A stretch of DNA of 40,114 nucleotides. It comes from Mesorhizobium hawassense (lineage in GTDB: Bacteria; Pseudomonadota; Alphaproteobacteria; Rhizobiales; Rhizobiaceae). The notes below the pieces were generated by a model. It made no database searches, was not told where the DNA came from, and saw only the letters and a list, made by a program, of their open reading frames with translations. The stretch covers positions 1 through 40,114 of the forward strand of contig NZ_QMBP01000032.1 in the NCBI RefSeq assembly GCF_003289945.1, read 5' to 3'. Position numbers and translations under genes: made by a program. Positions within the stretch are counted from its first letter, which is position 1. Every line of letters begins with the position of its first letter. Below, in pieces: positions 22,146 through 33,268 of the stretch.

Positions 22146-23741
22146 ATGGTTGTAAGCGCCAACAGGCTTGAACTGCTGCAGATCGCCGACGCGGTCGCGC
22201 GTGAAAAGTCGATCGACAAGTCGATCGTCATCGCCGCCATGGCCGATGCGATCCAGAAGGCGGCGCGCTCGCGTTACGGCCAGGAGACCAACATCCGCGC
22301 CGACATCAACCCGAACACCGGCGAGATGAAGCTGCAGCGGCTGATGGAAGTGGTCGAGAAGGTCGAGGACTACGCGACGCAGATCGCGCTTTCCACGGCG
22401 CGCGAGCGCAACCCCGATGCCCAACTCGGCGACTTCATCGCCGAACAGCTGCCGCCGATGGATTTCGGCCGCATCGCCGCCCAGTCGGCCAAGCAGGTCA
22501 TCGTGCAGAAGGTGCGCGAGGCCGAGCGCGACCGCCAGTATGACGAATACAAGGACCGCATCGGCGAGATCGTCAACGGCACCGTCAAGCGCGTCGAGTA
22601 CGGCAACGTCATCGTTGATCTCGGCCGCGGCGAGGCGATCATCCGCCGCGACGAGCTGATCCCGCGCGAGAACTACAAATATGGCGATCGCGTCCGCGCC
22701 TATGTCTATGACGTGCGCCGCGAGCAGCGCGGCCCGCAGATCTTCCTGTCGCGCACGCATCCGCAGTTCATGGCCAAGCTCTTCACCATGGAAGTGCCGG
22801 AAATCTATGACGGCATCATTGAGATCAAGTCGGTCGCCCGCGATCCGGGCTCGCGCGCCAAGATCGCCGTCATCTCGCGCGACTCTTCGATCGATCCTGT
22901 CGGCGCCTGCGTCGGCATGCGTGGCAGCCGCGTCCAGGCGGTGGTCGGCGAATTGCAGGGCGAGAAGATCGACATCATTCCGTGGTCGCCTTCGGCCGCT
23001 TCCTTCATCGTCAATGCGCTGCAGCCGGCCGAAGTCGCCAAGGTGGTGCTCGACGAGGATGCCGAGCGCATCGAAGTTGTGGTGCCGGACGACCAGCTGT
23101 CGCTGGCCATCGGCCGCCGCGGCCAGAACGTGCGCCTTGCCTCGCAGCTCACCGGCTGGGATATCGACATCCTGACCGAGCAGGAAGAGAGCGAGCGCCG
23201 CCAGAAGGAATTCGTCGAGCGTTCGGCGCTGTTCATGGAAGCCCTCGACGTCGACGAGATGGTCGGTCAGGTGCTCGCCTCCGAAGGCTTCACCAGCGTC
23301 GAGGAAGTCGCCTATGTCGACTCGGGCGAAATCTCCTCGATCGACGGCTTCGACGAGGACACCGCTTCGGAAATCCAGACCCGCGCCCGCGAATATCTGG
23401 AGAAGATCGAGGCCGAGCATGACGAAAAGCGCAAGGCGCTGGGCGTCAAGGACGAGCTGCGCGACATCCCCGGCGTCACCACCGCCATGATGGTGACGCT
23501 CGGCGAGGACGGCGTGAAGACGGTGGAGGATTTCGCCGGCTATGCCGCCGACGACCTGATCGGCTGGAAGGAACGCAAGGACGGCGAGACCAAGGTCTAT
23601 CCGGGCGTGCTCGCCAGCCATGGCGTGTCGCGCGCCGATGCCGAGCAGATGGTTCTGGCGGCCCGCCTCAAGGCCGGCTGGATCAGCGAAGACGAGCTTC
23701 CAGCCGAAACAGTCGCGGCTGACGAAGCTGTTGGTGCGTGA
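22146..23741 (+). CDS. nusA: Transcription termination/antitermination factor NusA
   Basis: The 531-residue product has the N-terminal RNA-polymerase-binding domain, an S1 domain (about 135-200, GEIVNGTVKRVEYGNVIVDL), two KH domains (CVGMRGSRVQAV and AIGRRGQNVRLASQLTGW) and two C-terminal helix-hairpin-helix repeats as usual in proteobacteria. ATG 22146 follows GGGAGAAAG. NusA controls pausing and termination and may act on the leader hairpin at 21402-21433. Confidence 0.96.
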   Translation: MVVSANRLELLQIADAVAREKSIDKSIVIAAMADAIQKAARSRYGQETNIRADINPNTGEMKLQRLMEVVEKVEDYATQIALSTARERNPDAQLGDFIAEQLPPMDFGRIAAQSAKQVIVQKVREAERDRQYDEYKDRIGEIVNGTVKRVEYGNVIVDLGRGEAIIRRDELIPRENYKYGDRVRAYVYDVRREQRGPQIFLSRTHPQFMAKLFTMEVPEIYDGIIEIKSVARDPGSRAKIAVISRDSSIDPVGACVGMRGSRVQAVVGELQGEKIDIIPWSPSAASFIVNALQPAEVAKVVLDEDAERIEVVVPDDQLSLAIGRRGQNVRLASQLTGWDIDILTEQEESERRQKEFVERSALFMEALDVDEMVGQVLASEGFTSVEEVAYVDSGEISSIDGFDEDTASEIQTRAREYLEKIEAEHDEKRKALGVKDELRDIPGVTTAMMVTLGEDGVKTVEDFAGYAADDLIGWKERKDGETKVYPGVLASHGVSRADAEQMVLAARLKAGWISEDELPAETVAADEAVGA

Positions 23742-23779
23742 GGTGAAACCGCATCGCACACAACCCGCCCCAGGACGAG

Positions 23780-24430
23780 ATGAACGATCGCACTTGCATC
23801 GTTACGCGCAGGCAGGCCGAAGCGGATGAACTGATCCGCTTCGTCGTCGGCCCGGATTCGGCCGTCGTTCCGGACATCAAGAGAAATCTGCCCGGCCGCG
23901 GTTGCTGGGTCACCGCCGATCGCCTACATATCGAGAAGGCAGCGGCGAAGAACCTGTTTGCTCGTGCTTTCAAGGCGCAGGTGACCGTTCCGGCCGATCT
24001 CGGCGGCATGGTCGACGGGCTGCTTTCCAGATCCGCTCTGGGCATGCTTGGCCTTGCTCGCAAGGCTGGCGCAATCGTTCTTGGCGCCACCAAGGTCGAG
24101 GCTGCGGTGCGCGACGGCCAGGCGCTGCTTGTGCTGCATGCGACCGAGGCCTCGGACGACGGGGTCCGCAAGATCAGTCAGGCGCGGCGGGCAACCGTCC
24201 ACCTCGGCGGCCCCGCCACCCTTGCCTACAAACTTTTCTCCGAGGCCGAGTTGAGCTTGGCATTGGGGGGTACAAATGTGATACATGCTGCCGTCCTCGC
24301 GCAGGACGCGGGACAGGCGGTTGAGAAGCGCGTTGTTGCGCTCGACCGATATCGGGGCGGTACCCCGAACGATCTGGCAATGCTTGCGGCCGTTGCTGAC
24401 GAAGATGATGCCGCAGAGGATATGGAATGA
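23780..24430 (+). CDS. YlxR (DUF448) - L7Ae-like fusion RNA-binding protein
   Basis: The 216-residue product joins an N-terminal YlxR domain (about 1-80, with RTCIVTRRQAEADELIRFV and GRGCWV) to an L7Ae/YlxQ-like domain (about 85-185, with ALGMLGLARKAGAIVLGATK). In Firmicutes these are two adjacent genes between nusA and infB; in alphaproteobacteria the fused form is usual. It is expected to bind structured RNA. Its stop overlaps the infB start (ATGA). Confidence 0.88.
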   Translation: MNDRTCIVTRRQAEADELIRFVVGPDSAVVPDIKRNLPGRGCWVTADRLHIEKAAAKNLFARAFKAQVTVPADLGGMVDGLLSRSALGMLGLARKAGAIVLGATKVEAAVRDGQALLVLHATEASDDGVRKISQARRATVHLGGPATLAYKLFSEAELSLALGGTNVIHAAVLAQDAGQAVEKRVVALDRYRGGTPNDLAMLAAVADEDDAAEDME

Positions 24431-27009
24431 GCGATACGAAATCGGGCGACGACAAGACGTTGAGCGTTACGCCGAAGAAGACCTTGACGCTGAAGCGCCC
24501 CGGTACCGAGCAGGGTACCGTGCGCCAGAATTTCTCGCATGGCCGCACCAAGCAGGTCCAGGTCGAGATCAAGAAGCGCAAGTTCTCGATGCCTGGCGAC
24601 AAGCCGGAGCCGGTGGCTGCGTCCGTCTTCACGCCGAAGCCCGCCGCTGCTGCCCCTGTTGCCGCCGCGCCTGTCGTGCAGGAAGCGCCGAAGGCGCCGC
24701 CCCCGCCGCCGGAGCGTTCCGGCATGGTCCTGAACGAGCTCTCGCGTGGCGAGATGGAAGCGCGCCGCAAGGCGCTGGAAGGCTCCAAGGCCCGCGAGGC
24801 CGAGGATCGCCAGCGCGCCCAGGAAGAGGGCAAGCGCCGCGCCGAGGAAGACGAACGCCGCAAGCGCGAGCGTGACGAATCCGCGCGCCGTCAGGCCGAG
24901 GAAGAGGCGCGTCTGCAGGCCGAGGCCGAGTCGCGGCGTCGTGCCGAGGAAGAGGCTCGCCGTCGCGCGCCTCTGGCAGCGGATGTCGCTACGGCTGACG
25001 ACGATGAGGGGGCCAAGCCGAGGCGTACAGGTACCGGTGCTGGTGCCAGCGCGCCGCCGCGTCGTCTCGCGACGCCGGAAGTGGCGCGGCCGGCCAAGCC
25101 GACCAAGGGCGAGGAAGATCGCCGCCGTGGCAAGCTGACGCTGAACTCGGCGCTGTCGGATGACGACGCGCGCGCCCGCTCGCTGTCGTCGATGCGTCGC
25201 CGCCAGGAAAAATTCAAACGCGCGCTCCACAACGAGCCGCGCGAGAAAGTTATGCGCGAAGTGATCCTGCCCGAAACCATCACCATCCAGGAACTGGCGC
25301 AGCGCATGTCCGAGCGCGCCGTGGACGTGGTCAAATTCTTCATGAAGCAGGGCCAGATCCTGAAGCCGGGCGACGTCATCGACGCCGACACGGCCGAGCT
25401 GGTCGCCTCCGAATTCGGCCACACGGTCCGCCGCGTCGCCGAGTCCGACATCGAGGAAGGCCTGTTCAACATCGCCGACCGCCCGGAAGACCTGGTGTCG
25501 CGTCCGCCGGTCGTGACCATCATGGGCCATGTCGACCACGGCAAGACCTCGCTGCTCGACGCCATTCGCAACGCCAATGTCGTCTCCGGCGAAGCCGGCG
25601 GCATCACCCAGCATATCGGCGCCTACCAGATCGAGAAGAACGGTCAGAAGATCACCTTCATCGACACGCCCGGCCACGCCGCCTTCACGGCCATGCGCGC
25701 CCGTGGCGCGCAGGTCACCGACATCGCCGTTCTGGTGGTGGCGGCTGACGACAGCGTCATGCCGCAGACGATCGAATCGATCAGCCACGCCAAGGCGGCC
25801 GGCGTGCCGATCATCGTGGCCATCAACAAGATCGACAAGCGCGACGCCGACCCGCAGAAGGTGCGGACCGAGCTGCTGCGCCACGAAGTGTTCGTGGAAT
25901 CGATGGGCGGTGAGGTGCTGGACGTCGAGGTTTCCGCGACCAAGGGCACCAATCTCGACAAGCTCCTGGAAGCGATCCTGCTGCAGGCCGAAGTCCTCGA
26001 CCTCAAGGCCAATCCCGACCGCACCGCCGAAGGCGCGGTCATCGAGGCGCAGCTGGACAAGGGCCGTGGTCCCGTCGCCACCGTGCTGGTGCAGACCGGC
26101 ACGCTGATGCCGGGCGACATCATCGTCGCCGGCAACGAGTGGGGCCGCGTGCGCGCGCTCGTCAACGACCGCGGCGAGCATGTGCCGGAAGCGCCGCCGG
26201 CCATGCCGGTCGAGGTGCTTGGCCTCCAGGGCACGCCGCAGGCGGGCGACCGCTTCGCCGTCGTCAACAACGAGGCGCGCGCCCGTGAGATCACCGAGTA
26301 CCGCCAGCGCCTGGCGCGCGACAAGGCGGTGGCCAAGCATGCCGGCCAGCGCGGCTCGCTCGAGCAGATGATGTCGCAGTTACAGACGAGCGGATTGAAG
26401 GAATTCCCGCTGGTCATCAAGGGCGACGTGCAGGGTTCGATCGAGGCGATCAATGCCGCCCTCGAAAAGCTCGGCAACGACGAGGTGCGTGCGCGCATCG
26501 TCCACGCCGGCGCCGGCGGCATCACCGAAAGCGACGTCTCGCTGGCCGAGACTTCCGGAGCGGCGATCATCGGCTTCAACGTCCGCGCCAATGCGCAGGC
26601 GCGCGCGGCCGCGGCTGCCGCGGGCATCGAGATCCGCTACTACTCGATCATCTACAACCTCGTCGATGACGTGAAGGCGGCGCTTTCCGGCATGCTTTCG
26701 CCGGAGCGGCGCGAGACCTTCATCGGCAATGCCGAGATCCTCGAGATCTTCGACATCTCCAAGGTCGGCAAGATCGCCGGCTGCCGTGTCACCGAAGGCA
26801 AGGTCGAGCGTGGGGCTGGTGTTCGCCTGATCCGCGACAACGTCGTCATCCACGAAGGCACGTTGAAGACGCTCAAGCGCTTCAAGGACGAGGTTGCGGA
26901 AGTGCCGGGCGGCCAGGAATGCGGCATGGCCTTCCAGAACTACGAGGACATGCGAGTCGGCGACGTCATCGAGTGCTTCCGCATCGAGATGGTGACCCGG
27001 ACGCTCTAA
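24427..27009 (+). CDS. infB: Translation initiation factor IF-2
   Basis: The 860-residue product has a highly charged N-terminal region with Ala/Pro-rich and Glu/Arg-rich coiled stretches (about 70-190), then the IF2 N-terminal fold (around 280). The GTPase domain has G1 GHVDHGKT (367-374), G3 DTPGH and G4 NKID. Domains II-IV follow to the fMet-tRNA-binding C terminus. Start ATG 24427 overlaps the previous stop by four bases. Confidence 0.97.
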   Translation: MSDTKSGDDKTLSVTPKKTLTLKRPGTEQGTVRQNFSHGRTKQVQVEIKKRKFSMPGDKPEPVAASVFTPKPAAAAPVAAAPVVQEAPKAPPPPPERSGMVLNELSRGEMEARRKALEGSKAREAEDRQRAQEEGKRRAEEDERRKRERDESARRQAEEEARLQAEAESRRRAEEEARRRAPLAADVATADDDEGAKPRRTGTGAGASAPPRRLATPEVARPAKPTKGEEDRRRGKLTLNSALSDDDARARSLSSMRRRQEKFKRALHNEPREKVMREVILPETITIQELAQRMSERAVDVVKFFMKQGQILKPGDVIDADTAELVASEFGHTVRRVAESDIEEGLFNIADRPEDLVSRPPVVTIMGHVDHGKTSLLDAIRNANVVSGEAGGITQHIGAYQIEKNGQKITFIDTPGHAAFTAMRARGAQVTDIAVLVVAADDSVMPQTIESISHAKAAGVPIIVAINKIDKRDADPQKVRTELLRHEVFVESMGGEVLDVEVSATKGTNLDKLLEAILLQAEVLDLKANPDRTAEGAVIEAQLDKGRGPVATVLVQTGTLMPGDIIVAGNEWGRVRALVNDRGEHVPEAPPAMPVEVLGLQGTPQAGDRFAVVNNEARAREITEYRQRLARDKAVAKHAGQRGSLEQMMSQLQTSGLKEFPLVIKGDVQGSIEAINAALEKLGNDEVRARIVHAGAGGITESDVSLAETSGAAIIGFNVRANAQARAAAAAAGIEIRYYSIIYNLVDDVKAALSGMLSPERRETFIGNAEILEIFDISKVGKIAGCRVTEGKVERGAGVRLIRDNVVIHEGTLKTLKRFKDEVAEVPGGQECGMAFQNYEDMRVGDVIECFRIEMVTRTL

Positions 27010-27024
27010 AGGTTCGGTTTGCGG

Positions 27025-27597
27025 ATGGAGATTGGCTTCACGCCGAACTATGAAGAATCGGTCGTTGCGGGTCGCTTGGCGACCCGCAATGTCTTCAGCT
27101 TCTGGCAACGCTACTGGTGTTGGCCCGTCTATCTGCTGCTGGGCGTGGCCGTTGGTTGGTTCTTTGGCTGGTTTTGGGCCTACCTTGGCCGATCCATGGG
27201 CAAAGCCGGCGGACTTGCGGTTTCCGCGCCGGTAGCGTTTGCGCTGTACTTCATAGGCGCCAGGCTCATTATGGGTCTTGCTCGACGTCTGGGAGTTCGC
27301 TGGTTGAGGCAACGACGAACTGAGACGCCGGTTGTTTTTTCCATGGAAGCCGATGGTTTGCAGTGGAAAAGCGCGCATAGTCTTATGAAGCTGGGTTTCC
27401 CGGCCATCGATCAAATGTACGAGACGGAGAAGCTGATCGGTTTTGTTTCAGCAGCGTCAGCGCCCTACGTGCCAAAGCGGGCATTCCGCTCACCTGATGA
27501 CAGTCGAACGTTTGTCAGGGATGTCTTTAAACGGCTCTCCGATGAAGCAAAACAACGTTCACTGAAACAAAACTCAATACGCGTTGCGGTATCCTGA
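27025..27597 (+). CDS. YcxB-like small membrane protein inserted in the infB-rbfA interval
   Basis: The 190-residue product has two membrane segments (about 35-55, VYLLLGVAVGWFFGWFWAYL, and about 65-85) flanked by an N-terminal EIGFTPNYEESV stretch. A soluble C-terminal part, with VFSMEADGLQWKSAHSLMKL and a FVPKRAF-like motif (YVPKRAF), fits YcxB-like proteins. ATG 27025 is preferred over TTG 27019. Base composition is clearly less GC-rich than infB and rbfA on either side, and such a gene is not part of the usual operon, so it looks acquired. Function unknown. Confidence 0.7.
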   Translation: MEIGFTPNYEESVVAGRLATRNVFSFWQRYWCWPVYLLLGVAVGWFFGWFWAYLGRSMGKAGGLAVSAPVAFALYFIGARLIMGLARRLGVRWLRQRRTETPVVFSMEADGLQWKSAHSLMKLGFPAIDQMYETEKLIGFVSAASAPYVPKRAFRSPDDSRTFVRDVFKRLSDEAKQRSLKQNSIRVAVS

Positions 27598-27644
27598 TAG
27601 TCGGCCCATCAATCCGATCTCGGCGCGGCAGTCTGGACAAGAAA

Positions 27645-28058
27645 ATGAAAACATCAGCCAAAGGCCCGTCCCAGCGCATGCTGCGCGTCGGCGAACAGGT
27701 GCGCCACGCCCTCTCCGAAACCTTGCAGCGCGGCGAAATCATCGATCCTGTGATCGAAAACAGCGTCGTGTCGGTCTCCGAAGTGCGCATGTCGCCTGAT
27801 CTGAAGATCGCCACCGCCTTCGTTTCGCCGCTCGGCGCGGGTGATGCCGATGCCGTGATCGAGGCGCTCAACAGGCACGCGAAATTCATCCGCGGCCGTG
27901 TTTCCGGCGCGCTCAGGCAGATGAAGTACATGCCGGAGTTCCGCTTCCGGCTCGATACCTCCTTCGACAATTTCGCGAAAATCAACGAACTGCTGAAATC
28001 GCCCGAAGTCGCGCGCGATCTCGGTGACGGCAAGAACAACGACAAGGACGAGGAATAG
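27645..28058 (+). CDS. rbfA: 30S ribosome-binding factor RbfA
   Basis: The 137-residue product shows the RbfA KH-like fold: SQRMLRVGEQVRHALSETL at the N terminus, VSVSEVRMSPDLKIATAFVS in the middle and MPEFRFRLDTSFDNFAKI near the end. It acts in late 30S maturation. Only a weak ribosome site (GGACAAGAA) precedes the ATG. Its stop is directly followed by the truB GTG. Confidence 0.93.
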   Translation: MKTSAKGPSQRMLRVGEQVRHALSETLQRGEIIDPVIENSVVSVSEVRMSPDLKIATAFVSPLGAGDADAVIEALNRHAKFIRGRVSGALRQMKYMPEFRFRLDTSFDNFAKINELLKSPEVARDLGDGKNNDKDEE

Positions 28059-29018
28059 GTGGCGCGTCGCGGTAAGAAGAAGGGGCGGCCGGTCTCCGGC
28101 TGGGTGGTGCTGGACAAGCCGGTCGGCATGGGCTCGACCGAGGCCGTCTCCAAGATCAAATGGCTGTTCCAGGCCGAAAAGGCCGGCCATGCCGGCACGC
28201 TCGATCCCTTGGCCTCCGGCATGTTGCCGATCGCCTTGGGCGAGGCGACCAAGACCGTGCCTTACGTGCAGGACGGCGCCAAGATCTACCGCTTCACCGT
28301 CGCATGGGGCGAGGAGCGCTCGACCGACGACCTCGAAGGCCCGGTGACCAACAGCTCCGACCGCCGCCCGGCCGAGGCCGAGGTGAAGGCGCTGCTGGCG
28401 AAATACACCGGCGTCATCATGCAGACGCCGCCGCAATTCTCGGCCATCAAGATCGCCGGCGAGCGCGCCTACGATCTTGCCCGTGAGGGCGAGACGGTCG
28501 AGATTCCGGCCCGCGAGATCGAGATCGGCCGCCTGGACATCGTCGAGCACGGTGCCGACAAAACCATTTTCGAGGTCGAATGCGGCAAGGGCACCTATGT
28601 GCGCTCGCTGGCGCGCGACATGGGCCGGGACCTCGGCTGCTTCGGCCACATCGCCGAATTGCGCCGCGTCGAGGTCGAGCCGTTCACATCGGATGATTTC
28701 GTCACCGTGGCCGAGCTTGAGTCGGCACGTTTTGGCGACAAGGCCGAAGCGGCCCCGGACGAAGCCGAGACGCCGGTCGATTTCAGTGCCATCGACGCCC
28801 TGCTGGTCGACACCGCGGTCGCGCTCGACTGCCTGCCGCAGGTCGCCGTCAGCGACGATGCGGCCACCAAGATCCGCCTCGGCAATTCCGTCATCATTCG
28901 CGGCCGCGATGCGCCGGTCGAGGCCGAGGAGGCCTGTGCCACCGCGCGCGGCAGGCTCGTCGCCATCGGTGCCATCGAGCAGGGCATGTTCAAGCCCAAG
29001 CGGGTCTTTGCCGGGTGA
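28059..29018 (+). CDS. truB: tRNA pseudouridine-55 synthase TruB
   Basis: TruB converts U55 of the tRNA T-loop to pseudouridine. The 319-residue product has the catalytic Asp in HAGTLDPLASGML (D49) and the GGxxG-region KIYRFTVAWGEERSTDD. The GTG start follows the rbfA TAG with no gap, and GAGGAATAG serves as ribosome site. Residues about 230-260 form an acidic linker (DKAEAAPDEAETPVD) longer than in E. coli. Confidence 0.95.
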   Translation: MARRGKKKGRPVSGWVVLDKPVGMGSTEAVSKIKWLFQAEKAGHAGTLDPLASGMLPIALGEATKTVPYVQDGAKIYRFTVAWGEERSTDDLEGPVTNSSDRRPAEAEVKALLAKYTGVIMQTPPQFSAIKIAGERAYDLAREGETVEIPAREIEIGRLDIVEHGADKTIFEVECGKGTYVRSLARDMGRDLGCFGHIAELRRVEVEPFTSDDFVTVAELESARFGDKAEAAPDEAETPVDFSAIDALLVDTAVALDCLPQVAVSDDAATKIRLGNSVIIRGRDAPVEAEEACATARGRLVAIGAIEQGMFKPKRVFAG

Positions 29019-29064
29019 ATTCGGTCGTCTAATCTCCGGTCGAGCACCGTACTCCAGGGATCTC

Positions 29065-30159
29065 ATGGCCAAGGCTGATACAGGCAAAAAGCGGGCGCCG
29101 CTAAAAACCCGTCGGCCGCCGGTCGGGGCGTCGCCGGGCACGCTCATCGCCGATCCGGCGGCGCGACGCAGCGAGCTTCGGCTGACGCTGATCTCGCCCG
29201 AGAAATACAAAACCATCGACAATGCCTCGATCGATGATCTGAACACCCATTGCGAGAAATGGCCGGTCGTCTGGCTGGATTGCACGGGGCTCGCCAACAT
29301 CCCGCTGATCGAGGAAATCGGCCGCATCTTCAACCTGCATCCGCTGGCGCTCGAGGATGCCGTCAACACCGGCCAGCGGCCCAAGGTGGATTTCTTCGAG
29401 GATCATGCCTTTGTCGTCATGCGCATGATCGACGACGTCACCTCGCATCGCTACGAGCAGATCGCGCTGTTCTTCGGCGGGAATTTCGTCGTCACTTTCC
29501 AGGAGCGCGAGGGCGATCCGTTCGATCCGGTGCGCAAGCGCATTGCCGGCGCGATGCCGAATCGGCTGCGTTCGCGCGGCGCCGACTATCTCGCCTATGC
29601 GCTGATCGATGCCATCGTCGACAGCTACTTCCCGCCGATCGAGACGGCGAGCGAACTGGTCGACGGCATCGAGGACGAGATGCTGAACAAGCCGCACAAG
29701 CATCAGATGCGGCAGCTGCATGAGCTCAGGCGCGACGCCAGCGTGCTGAAAGGCGTGCTGTGGCCGATGCGCGACGCGCTGGCGACGCTTATCCGCAACG
29801 ACGTGCCCTTCGTGAAGGCCGAGACCAAGATCTTCTTCAACGACACGCTCGACCATTCGCTGCGCCTGATCGAACTGGTCGAGAACCAGCGCGACATGCT
29901 GACCGGCCTGATAGAGATGCATGTCTCGCTGACCCAGGCCCGCACCAACGACGTCATCTCCTATCTGACCATCGTCTCGGTGATCTTCATGCCGCTGACC
30001 TTCCTGGTCGGGGTGTGGGGCATGAATTTCGATACGGGAAGTTCGCCCTGGAACATGCCGGAGCTGAAAGCCTATTACGGCTATCCGCTGTCGCTGGCCT
30101 TCATGGCGCTGGTCGCCGCCGGTTTGATCGCGTTCTTCAAGTGGAAGAAGTGGCTGTAG
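29065..30159 (+). CDS. corA: CorA-type magnesium transporter
   Basis: The 364-residue product has a soluble N-terminal domain, a long helix (about 200-310) and two C-terminal membrane segments, with the signature GMN at 319-321 (GVWGMNFD) that forms the channel mouth. It is expected to take up Mg2+ (or Co2+/Ni2+) through a pentamer. ATG 29065 follows CAGGGA. It lies between truB and rpsO, which are adjacent in many bacteria, and may be read as part of the same transcript. Zn-exporting relatives (ZntB) have a similar motif and cannot be fully excluded. Confidence 0.9.
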   Translation: MAKADTGKKRAPLKTRRPPVGASPGTLIADPAARRSELRLTLISPEKYKTIDNASIDDLNTHCEKWPVVWLDCTGLANIPLIEEIGRIFNLHPLALEDAVNTGQRPKVDFFEDHAFVVMRMIDDVTSHRYEQIALFFGGNFVVTFQEREGDPFDPVRKRIAGAMPNRLRSRGADYLAYALIDAIVDSYFPPIETASELVDGIEDEMLNKPHKHQMRQLHELRRDASVLKGVLWPMRDALATLIRNDVPFVKAETKIFFNDTLDHSLRLIELVENQRDMLTGLIEMHVSLTQARTNDVISYLTIVSVIFMPLTFLVGVWGMNFDTGSSPWNMPELKAYYGYPLSLAFMALVAAGLIAFFKWKKWL

Positions 30160-30206
30160 CCTTTGTAATCGTCTGTTTTCGCAGCCGGAACCTGCGACAA
30201 GCCGGC

Positions 30207-30233
30207 TTGACAATTGGGCTGGTGTTTTATCCG
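30207..30233 (+). promoter_or_regulatory. Possible rpsO promoter
   Basis: A perfect TTGACA (30207-30212) is followed at 15 bases by TATCCG. The spacing is short and the -10 poor, but a promoter in this 190-bp gap before rpsO is expected. The downstream CCGGAATTGCA resembles one arm of the GCAATTCC-type repeat. Confidence 0.35.
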
Positions 30234-30350
30234 GAATTGCACTATATGCGCCGCAGCTTCGCGCCCTGACGCGTTGCTTGCACTGGCCCCTGCTGGACGA
30301 CATCCCGGCTGTGGGCGTCCCGTTTCCTCCAACAGATAAGGAAAAGCACG

Positions 30351-30620
30351 ATGTCGATCACTGCCGATCGCAAGAAGGAATTGATGACTGAGTTCGCAAC
30401 CGCCAAGGGCGATACCGGATCTCCGGAAGTCCAGGTTGCCATCCTTTCCGAGCGCATCAAGAACCTGACCGAGCACTTCAAGGACCACAAGAAGGATAAC
30501 CATTCCCGCCGTGGCCTGCTTGCTCTGGTCTCCCAGCGCCGCAGCCTGCTTGACTACCTCAAGCGCAAGGATGACGGGCGCTACCAGACGCTGATCGACA
30601 AGCTCGGCCTGCGTCGCTGA
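30351..30620 (+). CDS. rpsO: 30S ribosomal protein S15
   Basis: The 89-residue product is the complete primary 16S-binding protein S15, with TGSPEVQVAILSERIKNLTE, HFKDHKKDNHSRRGLLALVS and the RRSLLDYLKRKD stretch. It is followed by pnp, as in most proteobacteria. The ATG is preceded by AAGGAAAAG. Confidence 0.97.
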   Translation: MSITADRKKELMTEFATAKGDTGSPEVQVAILSERIKNLTEHFKDHKKDNHSRRGLLALVSQRRSLLDYLKRKDDGRYQTLIDKLGLRR

Positions 30621-30986
30621 CGAATTGACCGGCGGGCTCTCCAAGGGGCCCGCCGGTCGCGCATTGGCGTATCGGATGGTCCGGTGCGTTGATGCTGGAA
30701 AAGGAAATTCGCCTCCGCGCGTGGCGCGTTCCGGAAACAGCGGTTTTCGGCGTCAGGCGCAAGGCAGGCCGACCAGTCGGCCAATCAGGTTCCGAACAGC
30801 AGAGGGCCATTCGGAACCACCCCATGGACGGTCATGGGGCAGGATTGCAGGATGCTCGCTCGGCTGAGGCCGGACTTTATCGAGCTTCCCGTTGTCTTGC
30901 CCGTGGCTGCCCGAAGGAAGCCCAGGGAAGGGAGACCCCGCGACCGCTAAGACGGCGTGGCCCCTTCCGCATATGAAGGACAAGAT
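30621..30986 (+). promoter_or_regulatory. Structured 366-base rpsO-pnp intergenic leader
   Basis: No convincing gene lies here. The stretch contains several perfect stems. An 11-bp hairpin (30627-30658) comes directly after rpsO. GGTTCCGAA / TTCGGAACC lies at 30788-30818, and CCCCATG / CATGGGG at 30820-30839. The ribosome site AAGGAC lies just before the pnp start. In E. coli the pnp leader is a double-stranded target for RNase III and PNPase autocontrol; a similar use here is inference. Confidence 0.5.
30627..30658 (+). terminator. rpsO 3' hairpin (terminator or processing stem)
   Basis: GACCGGCGGGC pairs perfectly with GCCCGCCGGTC across a 10-base loop, starting six bases after the rpsO stop. 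There is no T-run, so full termination is doubtful. A partial terminator or an RNase III processing site between rpsO and pnp is as likely. Confidence 0.5.
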
Positions 30987-33137
<2,151 letters not shown>

Positions 33138-33145
33138 TCGGCCTT

Positions 33146-33194
33146 GTGCATGTCGCCCAAAAGTGCGTAGCGGTTTTGGGATAACGACATGCAC
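33146..33194. repeat. RIME-like palindromic repeat after pnp
   Basis: Perfect outer arms GTGCATGTCG / CGACATGCAC and inner arms CCCAAAA / TTTTGGG enclose GTGCGTAGCGG. It starts nine bases after the pnp stop and is the best-conserved GCATGTCG-type copy in the window. Confidence 0.85.
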
Positions 33195-33220
33195 CAAACA
33201 AAAGCAACTGATTAAGCGAA

Positions 33221-33255
33221 ACGGGCGCGCCGCAAGGTCGCGCCCGTTCTTATTT
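33221..33255 (+). terminator. pnp intrinsic terminator
   Basis: ACGGGCGCG (33221-33229) pairs perfectly with CGCGCCCGT (33239-33247) across CCGCAAGGT, followed by TCTTATTT. This should end the long rimP-pnp transcript. It lies only 14 bases before the next gene's ATG. Confidence 0.75.
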
Positions 33256-33268
33256 CAGGGTGATTGAA

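Noticed and set aside
30218..30242. GGTGTTTTATCCGGAATTGC resembling the right half of a GCAATTCC-type repeat
   Set aside because: No matching left arm is found within 60 bases, so no palindrome forms; it may be a decayed copy or chance, and it overlaps the presumed rpsO promoter.
30689..30976. 95-codon frame between rpsO and pnp
   Set aside because: It has no ribosome site, an Arg-rich composition typical of off-frame GC-rich reading, and overlaps the paired leader.
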